NCBI GenBank assembly: GCA_965224435.1
Contig: OZ245048.1
Span: 558,001 to 622,000 of the forward strand
DNA from: JAJRQY01 sp965224435
GTDB lineage: Bacteria > Actinomycetota > Acidimicrobiia > Acidimicrobiales > SZUA-35
Reading direction: 5' to 3'
DNA length: 64,000 nt
Under the pieces are notes generated by a model. It was given only the letters and a program-made list of their open reading frames with translations. It searched no databases and had not been told where the DNA came from. Made by a program: the position numbers and the translations under genes. Each line of letters begins with the position of its first letter. The first letter of the stretch is position 1. Positions 1 to 8,300 of the stretch are shown here, piece after piece.

Positions 1-225
1 ATGGTTGAGATTGAGCAACGGCACCTTGATCGACCAATCGACGCCGTCTTCGATTGGTTGCGCGAGCGTGAGTACGAAGGGCACTTCCTTCGGGGATCGG
101 TGTGGGAGAGCTTGACCGGGTTTGATGTTGAGCGGGACCAAACACGACTGGTCGAGACACCAAAGAGCGCTGATTACATCAATGCCTTCTTGTTCACCCC
201 GGTCGCGGAACACTGGAGCGCGTGA
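1..225 (+). CDS. C-terminal end of an unidentified protein (5' truncated by window edge)
   Basis: The frame is open from base 1 and stops at 225. The 74 visible residues are soluble, rich in charged and aromatic residues, and carry no motif I recognise. An ATG happens to sit at base 1, but the frame is not closed upstream, so this is most likely the tail of a longer protein. Its stop codon overlaps the GTG start of the next gene (GTGA at 222-225). That implies co-transcription with the envelope-glycan genes downstream, so a sugar or methyl-transfer enzyme would fit the context; this is a guess from position only. Confidence 0.55.
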   Translation: MVEIEQRHLDRPIDAVFDWLREREYEGHFLRGSVWESLTGFDVERDQTRLVETPKSADYINAFLFTPVAEHWSA

Positions 226-2090
226 AGCAGACCATGGTTGGCTCCCATCCCGGGGATGCGGCCAAACGAGCAGAGAGCCCAGTTGCTCGTTTGCAGATCC
301 CTCCTCTTGCCTGGATAGTTAGCCTCTTCGCCGCTGTTGCGGTGTCCGGTTGGGCGTTCCAGGGGGAGTTTCTACTCAACTGGGACCAGGTCATTGGTCC
401 AGAGATCCCCGTTCCTCCAGGATTGTGGGGCCTGGGCCCAGAACTGCCGCGGCGCACGCCGTTCTACGTACCTCTTGCCCTAGTGAGCCAGGTAATCAGT
501 GGGCCAAAGGTGATCGGTCTGCTCCTTGTTGCGTCGACCATGTCGGCAGTCGTTGGAGCGGCACGGTTATCCGGGTCAGGTTGGATCGGACTGTTGTCGG
601 GTCTGGTGTACGGCCTCTCCCCCTTCATCTTGAGCAGAGCGGCCGTGGGGCATCTGCCCCTCGTTGTTGCGACGGCCATGCTGCCTTGGTTGCTCTTCCA
701 AATTGGGGAGAGATCCGAACGCAGTCTGATGCGATGGGCGGTTGCCTATGGCTTCCTTGGCTCCAGCGGCGCTGTCCTTGGACTCGTTCCCATCGTTTTG
801 GCCGCGCTGGCAATGTCTCAGACCATGAGGATGAGAGGGCGAGCTCTCGCCTTGCTCGCGTTGAGTCAGGCGGCATGGTTTGTTCCTGGTTTGGTGGCGG
901 TAGCCGCGGGTGTGCCTCTCCCAACTTCTCAAGGTGCTGCATTTGACTTGAATATGAGTGGAGCCGCGGGCCTCAGCCGAGTAGTCGCTGGCGGCGGCCT
1001 CTTCCTAGAAGTCGAAGACGTTGCCTACCGAGCCGGTCTCGTTGCCGCCTTGTTGGGACTAGTTCTTCTTGGTACCGGGGTGGCGGGGCTCGTGGGGGAT
1101 GATGACCGGTCCGAAGGTCGGGAGGCGCGGGATCGCCTTGTGCCTGTTGCATTGCTCGGGACGTTGTTAGTTTTCTTGCCGTCCCTGCCACTGTTGGGCG
1201 ACGTTTGGACCTCGCTCGTCGATAGCGGGCCATTTGGAGTGCTTCGAGAATCGCAGAAATTCTGGCCGCTGTTGGGACTTGCGTTGGTGACCGGTTTGGC
1301 TAACCTGCTTCGCTCCCAACCCGTCAATGTCTCGCGAGTCCTTGGGGTCGTCGTTGTAGTGCTCGTACTTGGCTCTGCTCAGCCTGGACTATTCGGAGCT
1401 GAAGGTCGTTTGGCGGGGATTGACGCGCCGGAAGGCTGGGTCGAAGTGAGTGACGAACTGAATTCCGATCCAGGACGAACAGTAGTTTTCCCGTGGGAAC
1501 GCTATGGCCCTCATCATTTGAGCGATGGTAGGACGGTCCTCCAACCAGTGCCATGGATCCTTCCAGGCACCGTGCTTACGAGTGGAGATGTTGGGAACTT
1601 CAAGAGATCAGTTGAACGGAGCGAAGGGCTTGAAAGCGAGCTTCTGGTGCTTGACCAGGAAGTCCGAGCTGGCCAGGAGATTGCACCAGAACTGCGTCAT
1701 TTCGAAATCCGTTGGGTACTCATTCTCCGTTCGAACGAAGCAGGCTTTTATGGCCGACTCGGTCGTGAGGAGGGTGTTGAAATCGTGGTTGATACATCGG
1801 CCTTCTTCTTGCTGAGAATTGACCCCATCGACGAGGTTCACTCGAATTTCACCTGGGTCGGCTCGCCAGTTCCGGTCACCTCGGTGGCTGAGGGCGGGAT
1901 CTGGGACCGACCGTGTGAGCGGGGTTGGCTAATTAACTTTTCCTTGGTCCCCAAGGTGGAGGGACGATGCCAGTTACCACCATCTGGGGGAGTGCTTTGG
2001 TATCCACCGGCAGTCCTCGCTCTGGTTGGCATTGTGGTCAGTGTCCTGACGCCGGAACTCAGTTCCTCACGCAGGGTGGGAATCAGCTAG
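222..2090 (+). CDS. Polytopic membrane protein, GT-C glycosyltransferase-like
   Basis: A 622-residue integral membrane protein with roughly ten hydrophobic segments. The first helix spans about residues 28-46 and is followed by an outside loop with an acidic residue (NWD at 53-55), as in lipid-phosphosugar-dependent GT-C enzymes. A second landmark is RESQKF near residues 342-347. A C-terminal soluble part follows, and a last helix lies close to the end. The protein shares these landmarks in the same order with the AftD-like half of the gene at 5290-10161. That suggests a role in adding sugars to a surface glycan outside the membrane. GTG start at 222 overlaps the preceding stop; a possible ATG at 234 lacks a better ribosome site. 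The exact family is not certain, and YfhO-type membrane proteins are an alternative. Confidence 0.75.
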   Translation: MKQTMVGSHPGDAAKRAESPVARLQIPPLAWIVSLFAAVAVSGWAFQGEFLLNWDQVIGPEIPVPPGLWGLGPELPRRTPFYVPLALVSQVISGPKVIGLLLVASTMSAVVGAARLSGSGWIGLLSGLVYGLSPFILSRAAVGHLPLVVATAMLPWLLFQIGERSERSLMRWAVAYGFLGSSGAVLGLVPIVLAALAMSQTMRMRGRALALLALSQAAWFVPGLVAVAAGVPLPTSQGAAFDLNMSGAAGLSRVVAGGGLFLEVEDVAYRAGLVAALLGLVLLGTGVAGLVGDDDRSEGREARDRLVPVALLGTLLVFLPSLPLLGDVWTSLVDSGPFGVLRESQKFWPLLGLALVTGLANLLRSQPVNVSRVLGVVVVVLVLGSAQPGLFGAEGRLAGIDAPEGWVEVSDELNSDPGRTVVFPWERYGPHHLSDGRTVLQPVPWILPGTVLTSGDVGNFKRSVERSEGLESELLVLDQEVRAGQEIAPELRHFEIRWVLILRSNEAGFYGRLGREEGVEIVVDTSAFFLLRIDPIDEVHSNFTWVGSPVPVTSVAEGGIWDRPCERGWLINFSLVPKVEGRCQLPPSGGVLWYPPAVLALVGIVVSVLTPELSSSRRVGIS

Positions 2091-2186
2091 GTAAATCTCC
2101 ATTTGCGTGATTGTTACCTATGGGTTACTTTGTGCAATCCAGGTCATAGAGTGGCGCCCGTCACAGGCGTACAAAAGGTGAGTGCA

Positions 2187-2681
2187 ATGAAATTCCAGTC
2201 CAAAATGATGAGCATTCTGCTGGCGATTCTCTTCGCCGTGGTGTTCGCGGGACCCGCTTCGGCTCAATATGGCGATGATCCGCCTGAAACCGTGGTCGTC
2301 GGTGCTGGATTTGCTGATAGTAATGGCAAGTTCTTCGCTCGTTACACGGCTCCGGCCGAGATCGACGATACGTATCTGATCTATGTCGTGGGAACAAACA
2401 AGGACAGCGAACCGTTTGAATACGTGCTCGCCAATGTGACTCCTGGCTTTGCAGGCTTGTCTTGGACACTAAATGGCTTCGACATGCTGCCGGGTTCAGA
2501 GTTCACCATTGAGGCTCGCTATCACCCAGGTACCGACCTGAGTCCGCAGGTTCTGGGCATTACCCAGCTGCCGACGACCGGAAATGACTCAAGGAGTCTC
2601 ATCGGCCTCGGTGTCGTAATGGTCGTTTTGGGCGGGGCGCTCTTCTACGGCTCCCGTGTTCGCAACAGCCACCTCGCGTGA
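2187..2681 (+). CDS. Small LPXTG-anchored surface protein
   Basis: A 164-residue exported protein. The ATG at 2187 is chosen because AAAAGGTG lies just upstream at the right distance and a typical signal peptide follows (basic start, hydrophobic core, cut after ASA about residue 28). An upstream in-frame TTG at 2103 would add 28 unlikely residues. The mature part is about 100 residues of probable beta structure. The C-terminus has LPTTG at 128-132, a hydrophobic stretch and a basic end, which is a classical sortase sorting signal. No sortase gene lies in the window. The gene ends with GTGA overlapping the following glycosyltransferase, so it is co-translated with glycan enzymes. The mature domain was not recognised. 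Confidence 0.85.
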   Translation: MKFQSKMMSILLAILFAVVFAGPASAQYGDDPPETVVVGAGFADSNGKFFARYTAPAEIDDTYLIYVVGTNKDSEPFEYVLANVTPGFAGLSWTLNGFDMLPGSEFTIEARYHPGTDLSPQVLGITQLPTTGNDSRSLIGLGVVMVVLGGALFYGSRVRNSHLA

Positions 2682-3472
2682 CTTCATCGGACTCGCCGAC
2701 CGTTACTGTCATCCTTCCGACGCGGAATGAGATAAGGAACATCGAAGAAGTTCTTACTCGGGTCGACCGGCTCGGTCTTTGCCAGCAGATCATTGTCGTT
2801 GACGACAGTGATGATGCAACTGCTCAGGTGGCTGCCAGTCTCCAGGGTCTATCGGCCGAAGTGATCGTTCACCATCGAGCCGGACAAGACCGTTTGGGAG
2901 GTCTTGGAACCGCTATCGTCGCCGGAGTTGGGCTCGCCAGTAGCGATCTACTAGTGGTGATGGATGCCGATCTACAACATCCACCCGAACTCATCGAGAG
3001 CCTGATCGAACCCCTGGATCGAGTGGACCTGGTGGTTGCCAGCCGCTTCAATTGGGACAACGTGATCTCGGGCCTCTCACCTGCTCGGCGAGTCGCATCA
3101 CGGATGGCTGGCCGCTTGGCCTTTGCCATCTTTCCTCAGGCTCTGCGCGACGTGAGTGACCCAATGAGTGGGTTCTTTGCTGTCCGAAGCTCATCCCTCG
3201 ACGCCACTCGGTTGAATCCGCTTGGGTACAAGATTCTCCTCGAAGTACTCGGAACTCATCAACATCTACGAGTGGAGGAAGTCCCGTTCTCGTTTGGCCG
3301 CCGTCTTCACGGAGAATCGAAAGCGGGCGTGGTCGAGGGGACTCGCTTTCTCCGTCATGTCTTGGACCTTCGGCGGCGGACTGGTCGTCTCGATGAGGGC
3401 GCAGTCTCGATCTTGGAGGATCACGAATCGCGTGGGGTCAACTTTGACTTACCGCCGGTTGTATCGAGATGA
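2678..3472 (+). CDS. Glycosyltransferase family 2 (polyprenyl-phosphate mannosyltransferase-like)
   Basis: This 264-residue cytosolic GT-A fold enzyme probably transfers a sugar from a nucleotide donor to a polyprenyl phosphate. It begins with the family pattern ILPTRNE and then IVVDDS, and has the metal-binding DAD at residues 96-98, followed by QHPPE, which is typical of DPM1-like enzymes. No membrane helices follow, so it is the short soluble type. The start overlaps the stop of the LPXTG gene (GTGA) and its stop overlaps the next start (ATGA). Polyprenyl-phosphate-sugar made here could feed the GT-C membrane enzymes on either side. The sugar is not predictable from sequence alone. Confidence 0.88.
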   Translation: MTSSDSPTVTVILPTRNEIRNIEEVLTRVDRLGLCQQIIVVDDSDDATAQVAASLQGLSAEVIVHHRAGQDRLGGLGTAIVAGVGLASSDLLVVMDADLQHPPELIESLIEPLDRVDLVVASRFNWDNVISGLSPARRVASRMAGRLAFAIFPQALRDVSDPMSGFFAVRSSSLDATRLNPLGYKILLEVLGTHQHLRVEEVPFSFGRRLHGESKAGVVEGTRFLRHVLDLRRRTGRLDEGAVSILEDHESRGVNFDLPPVVSR

Positions 3473-4566
3473 AGATCCTCTTCCAAGCTTCGCGCGATCT
3501 CGTCCACCCGCATGCTGGTGGCTCCGAGGTCTACATGGACCATGTGATGCGAGGCTTACACGATCGAGGGCATGTAGTTCACCTCTCCGTTGGAGGGCCA
3601 ATCGGCGCACACGTGTATGAAGTCTCCGACTCCGGCGGAATGTTCGGTCAATATCCAATGGCCCCGCTCCGACTTCTGAGTCGAAGGCGAACCTATGACC
3701 TGGTCGTTGACGTCGCCAATGGGATGACCTACTACTCACCGCTCGTGCGCTCTGGGCCCACTATCTGCCTGGTGCATCATGTCCATACGGAAATGTGGTC
3801 GGAGTGGTTCTCGCCTCCCGTTGCTGCGTTTGGTCGATTCCTCGAACGTCAAATGATGCCGCTCGTATATCGCTCGTCGACCTTTGTGGCCGTATCGGAG
3901 TCAACGAAGAAAGAGCTGATCAGACTCGGCGTCGCCGAGTCGAGGATTGAGATCGTGCACAACGCAACCTTGGTCCCGACTCACCCTGTCCACGCCAAAG
4001 ATGTCGAGCCGTTGTTTGTTGCCGTTGGACGCTTGGTTCCTCATAAACAACTTCACCTGCTCTTGGAACGTTGGCCAGCCGTGCGAGCCATGACAGGAGG
4101 GCGACTCGTCATTATCGGAGAGGGGCCTGAGCGGGCTCGATTGGAACCTCTACTGACCGAAGGTGCCAGTCTGGCCGGCAAGGTCAGCGAGTCCCAAAGA
4201 GATGAACTTCTCGCTCGAGCGACCGTGCTTTTACACCCGTCTCACGTTGAAGGCTGGGGCCTTGTTGTGATGGAAGCAGCCGCTCAACAGACTCCGACTA
4301 TTGGTTTCGACGTTGCCGGGGTCCGTGACTCGGTTCGACATGAAGACACCGGATGGTTGTGTTCCGATCTCGACGACTATGTCGATCGGTGGATTCGATC
4401 CGCCCAGGATCGAGGCTCGACCGAACTTGTTGGCAAGCGGGCGCGCGAATGGTCGGAGAACTTTGGCGTAGGTCGCACGGTCGATGCCTTTGAGGAAGTG
4501 GCCGAGAGAGTGGTCGCATCCGAAGTAAATTCCAGAAGCCCCCGGCTGACTCGGTCAGCCTCGTAG
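3469..4566 (+). CDS. Glycosyltransferase family 4
   Basis: A 365-residue GT-B fold retaining glycosyltransferase. The N-terminal domain has the glycine-rich acceptor loop HAGGSEVY near residue 16. The C-terminal domain has VGRLVPHKQ, IIGEGPERARLE and the EX7E pair (E261 and E269) inside EGWGLVVMEAAA, followed by the GVRDSV segment that contacts the donor phosphate. It overlaps the GT2 gene by four bases (ATGA), so the two are almost certainly made together. A role in assembling a lipid-linked or surface oligosaccharide is inferred from context. Donor and acceptor sugars are unknown. Confidence 0.92.
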   Translation: MKILFQASRDLVHPHAGGSEVYMDHVMRGLHDRGHVVHLSVGGPIGAHVYEVSDSGGMFGQYPMAPLRLLSRRRTYDLVVDVANGMTYYSPLVRSGPTICLVHHVHTEMWSEWFSPPVAAFGRFLERQMMPLVYRSSTFVAVSESTKKELIRLGVAESRIEIVHNATLVPTHPVHAKDVEPLFVAVGRLVPHKQLHLLLERWPAVRAMTGGRLVIIGEGPERARLEPLLTEGASLAGKVSESQRDELLARATVLLHPSHVEGWGLVVMEAAAQQTPTIGFDVAGVRDSVRHEDTGWLCSDLDDYVDRWIRSAQDRGSTELVGKRAREWSENFGVGRTVDAFEEVAERVVASEVNSRSPRLTRSAS

Positions 4567-4577
4567 CTCGCTTCGAA

Positions 4578-5321
4578 ATGAAGAGACAGCTCATTACTGA
4601 AGCACAAGTAGACGTTCCGACAGCGCTTGAGATACTGCGCCGCTTTCGGAAAGAGAAGACTGATCCTGAGCCGTTCTATGTCGGGCTCGCTGATCGAACG
4701 ATCGGCGGATTTACCCATCAGCTGCGAGGCCAGACAATTCTCGACCTGGGGTGCGGGCCTGGTTGGTATACCGTTGCCTTGGAACGAGCCGGGGCGAACG
4801 TGGTTGGACTCGACCTCGGAAAGCAGGATGTTGCCGAGGCCAGTCAGCGAGATGTGGTTGCCCTGGTCGGAGATGGCATGCAGTTGCCCTTCGCCAGCGG
4901 TACGTTCGATGGAGTGTTCTGTTCGAACTTGCTGGAACATGTTCCGGACCCTGGTCGAGTGACGGCGGAGATCTCACGCGTACTCAAGCCTGGCGGGTGG
5001 GGCTGGATTAGTTGGACGCCGTGGTTCTCTCCATGGGGAGGGCATGAGATTGTTCCATTCCATCTTCTTGGCCCAAAACTTGGTCCACGGACCTGGGAGC
5101 GATTCAGAGGAAAGCCAGAGAAAAACGTTCCTTATGACGGACTTTGGCCAACCTATGTTGGCCGCGTAGTTCGAGAAGTTCGCGCTGATCAGAGTGTGTC
5201 TGTCGATGCCGTGTACCCGCGGTACTACCCGTTCATGCGGTGGATGATGTCCGTACCCGGTCTGCGGGAGTTCGGATCCTGGAACTGCGTCATTGAGATA
5301 ACTCGTCTCGGTTCACTCTGA
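4578..5321 (+). CDS. SAM-dependent methyltransferase (Methyltransf_11 type)
   Basis: A 247-residue class I methyltransferase. Motif I is ILDLGCGPGWY at residues 54-64. An acidic residue ends the second strand (GLDLG), and SNLLEHVPDP followed by VLKPGGW forms the usual post-motif region. It starts 11 bases after the GT4 stop and is the last gene of the + strand chain. Its final 32 bases overlap, tail to tail, the 3' end of the large acyltransferase/GT-C gene on the other strand. Methylation of a sugar in the same glycan is the likely job, but the substrate is unproven. Confidence 0.88.
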   Translation: MKRQLITEAQVDVPTALEILRRFRKEKTDPEPFYVGLADRTIGGFTHQLRGQTILDLGCGPGWYTVALERAGANVVGLDLGKQDVAEASQRDVVALVGDGMQLPFASGTFDGVFCSNLLEHVPDPGRVTAEISRVLKPGGWGWISWTPWFSPWGGHEIVPFHLLGPKLGPRTWERFRGKPEKNVPYDGLWPTYVGRVVREVRADQSVSVDAVYPRYYPFMRWMMSVPGLREFGSWNCVIEITRLGSL

Positions 5322-8300
5322 GAGCACTACTTCCGGCCACGATAAGGAAGCCAACAACGGCCCGAGCGAGATGGGCCTCGCCGCTAGCGTCGATGAAAGA
5401 GTCTGCTGTCCAGAGCAGTGGCCAGGCTGACGACAGGGCAACAAGGGCCAATCCGCCAGCGCCGACCCAGAAGAGGACTTGCACACTGTGCCGCCGGCGG
5501 AGAATGAGTCCGAGCAGACCTCCAAGCAGTCCGAATGGACCAACGAAGAAATAGCAGAGGAGTCCTAGGGTCAGGGGACCGACTGAAGATCGGAAACGCC
5601 CGAGCTGGATCATGGGCTCGAGTTCTGTTGTAACCAGTCTCGACCCGGCACTAGCAAAACGTCTTTGTGGACTGAAGATCAGAACAACACACCCGCCGAG
5701 TCCAATGGCGGTCAGCCACAGAGTCCAACGGAGAGTCGTGGCTGATTGATGGTACGGAAGTTGAATATCAGCGGATTCAGGAACGAGCCATGCGGTGAGG
5801 GTGTCCATGGCAACAGGTTCGAGGGTTCCATCGGATGAGATGGCCCATCCTGGGTCGAATGCCGCGTTGAACAATACGAGATCTCCAGCATCCACCTGGA
5901 TTGCATTGCCAGAGGGTTCGATCCGAACCCGTTGAACCGGTGCAAGACCTTCGTGGGCCGAGTCAAGCCTGATGGGAGCGAACTCGTCGTCGGCGAAGGG
6001 TCGGAATTCCAGGTGGTGAACTCCCGCCGCCAGATCGATGCTCTGGACCGAGGCGCAAAGTGAAAGGTGACCGCGACCGTTTCCAGTCGGAACAAAGCGC
6101 ACGGGAATTGGTTCGTCGTCAATTCTCAAAATGTTGGTATTGCACCGGCCAGAGGTGGAGGTGCTTTCGATCTCCGACGACAGCGTGAAACTCTCATCTC
6201 TCCACAATTCAAATGATCGATTCAATACGGTTCCAGATTGATAATCGTGTCCAAAGATCAGCGAGAGTGGTGTCGCTTGTAAGGCTGTTGCAAGGTTGGG
6301 GTCAGCCAAAGCCTGGCGTGCGATGTCGTTGGGCATGGTCGTTGTGAGCGGAACTGCGGACCCGTCGAATTCAACCTCGCGGATACCAACAGCGTCGATA
6401 CCAGCCTGGAGTTGCATGAAAGATATATCGACTTGCTTGAACGCACCCTTGGGATGCACTTCGAGTACCTGATCGTTGCGCTCGATTGCGACGAGCGAGC
6501 CGTCTAGGCGCACCTCGATGTCCTTCGCCCGTATCCCTTCATCCAAGAGTTGCACGCGAAGTACCTGAAGCAATTGGGGCTCATGAAAGCTGAAGGACCA
6601 CGTCTGAGCCTCGCCCTGAGCCAGGATCGGTATTCGCCAGGATGTCTCACTATTGCCGTCAATTGCGGCTTGAGGCTGGCTCACTTCTCCCAGTAGCCAC
6701 ACGTCCACGGAGGACTGGACGGTTCCAGCCGTGATATCCACAGTTGTCGAACTCCCAGATTGGGTGAAGTCCGGTAGCCAATGATTGGCCGTATCGCTGA
6801 GGGCCGCTTCGGACTTCAACAAGGGGACCTCGTCAAATCCGTAGTAGCTGATTCTGCGCTCTCGCTGAAGATTGGTGTCGGTGACGATGAGCAATGCGAT
6901 GTCGGCCGCCAGCTCCACTAGTTCCTCATTGTCGAGAGTTGCGCTATACCGAACCGGATGCTTCCCCTCGAGAAGCCCTTGGCTAGCGGCCTGAAGAAAG
7001 CCGAAACCATCACCGGACAAGACAATCTGCCGGGGCGATCCGTCTTCGGCAATGCGAGCAAAATCGATGGTGGGCTGAGGACCGATCGGAGCCCCCTCAT
7101 CATGGATGGCGAGAATTTCAACAGCAGGCAGCTCTCGCTCGATGGGATCTGGTTCGGGGTCCAGCGGTGACACGCTGAAGAGTCCTTGATCGCCAAACGC
7201 CGCGACTTGAACCAGGTCCGTCTCGGCTCGAAGTTGAGTGAGGTCTCGAGGACGAGCTAGCCCTTGTATCTCCCAATCCAGATCATTTCGTATGACGACA
7301 TGGCTGATGCCGAGGCGGCTGGCGATCGGAGCCAGAGTTCCCGCAGTGTAAGAATCACTAGTAGCCAGTTGGTTGAGTGCTTCGGTGAGATCCGCACTCA
7401 ACGGAGTACTGAGCGGAAGAGTCGAGGCAGTGAGACGCGACGGAACGATGGGGTCCAACAGATCATCACCAACACTTCCCCAGCGATAGCCATTGATCGT
7501 GCTTCCTGGCAAGACGAGCACCCGTCCGGCAGGAGGATTCTCCTCGAACCATTGGGCTGTCTCGACCCAGTGGTCGGGCAGGTCAACCGAAGAGAAGGCG
7601 GGGTCATACAAGGGCGTTCTCCAGAACGGCTGGCTCAGCGTTAGGAGGAGGGAGGTGACGAGAACAGCTGGCAACCAGGTTGCGGACCTCAATCGCGAAG
7701 AGAGGCTTGCTGCGAGGTTCGATAGACCGGATGCACCGAGGACGGCGGTGCCAAGGGCGAGGCCGACACCAGCCTTGTGGGAGCTCCGGAACCCAAAGGC
7801 GAAGTCTGATTGCTCATAGAGACTCAGCAGGACTCGGCCATAAGGGGAAGGGTCAGTGGTTGGATGAGGCCCAGACATCAGAACCACCGCACTCAGAACC
7901 CAACCCAGGGCCAACAAGTTGGCCCGTCGATGTTGACGAGCCAGGGCAGCGACACCGGCGATGAGAGGAACGAAGGTGATGGCCACCATGAACCAATTGT
8001 CGAGAAAGAGGTGGCCCTGGCTGCGGAGGGGAATGGGACTGAGCCGAAAGTAGCTCAGCCAGAAGCCCATGCCCCGTAGCGACTCGGCGAAAGACGATGC
8101 GGAGGCCACTGCTTCGGGCGACTCTGTTTCAATCAATCGATGACTTAGCGCCGCTGAGCCTGCTGCGGTTTTGGCCAGCATCGCTGAACTTGCCAATCCC
8201 GTCAATAGCATGCTGGCGACACTGAATACACCCAGTGGTCGTCGAGTGGTTGGCTGGAATATCAAGAGTGCCAGCCAAGCCAAAAGAGCCGGTACCAGGG

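Noticed and set aside
1..225. Complete small gene starting at base 1
   Set aside because: The frame is open at the edge and the ATG is there by position of the cut; it is better read as the tail of a longer gene.
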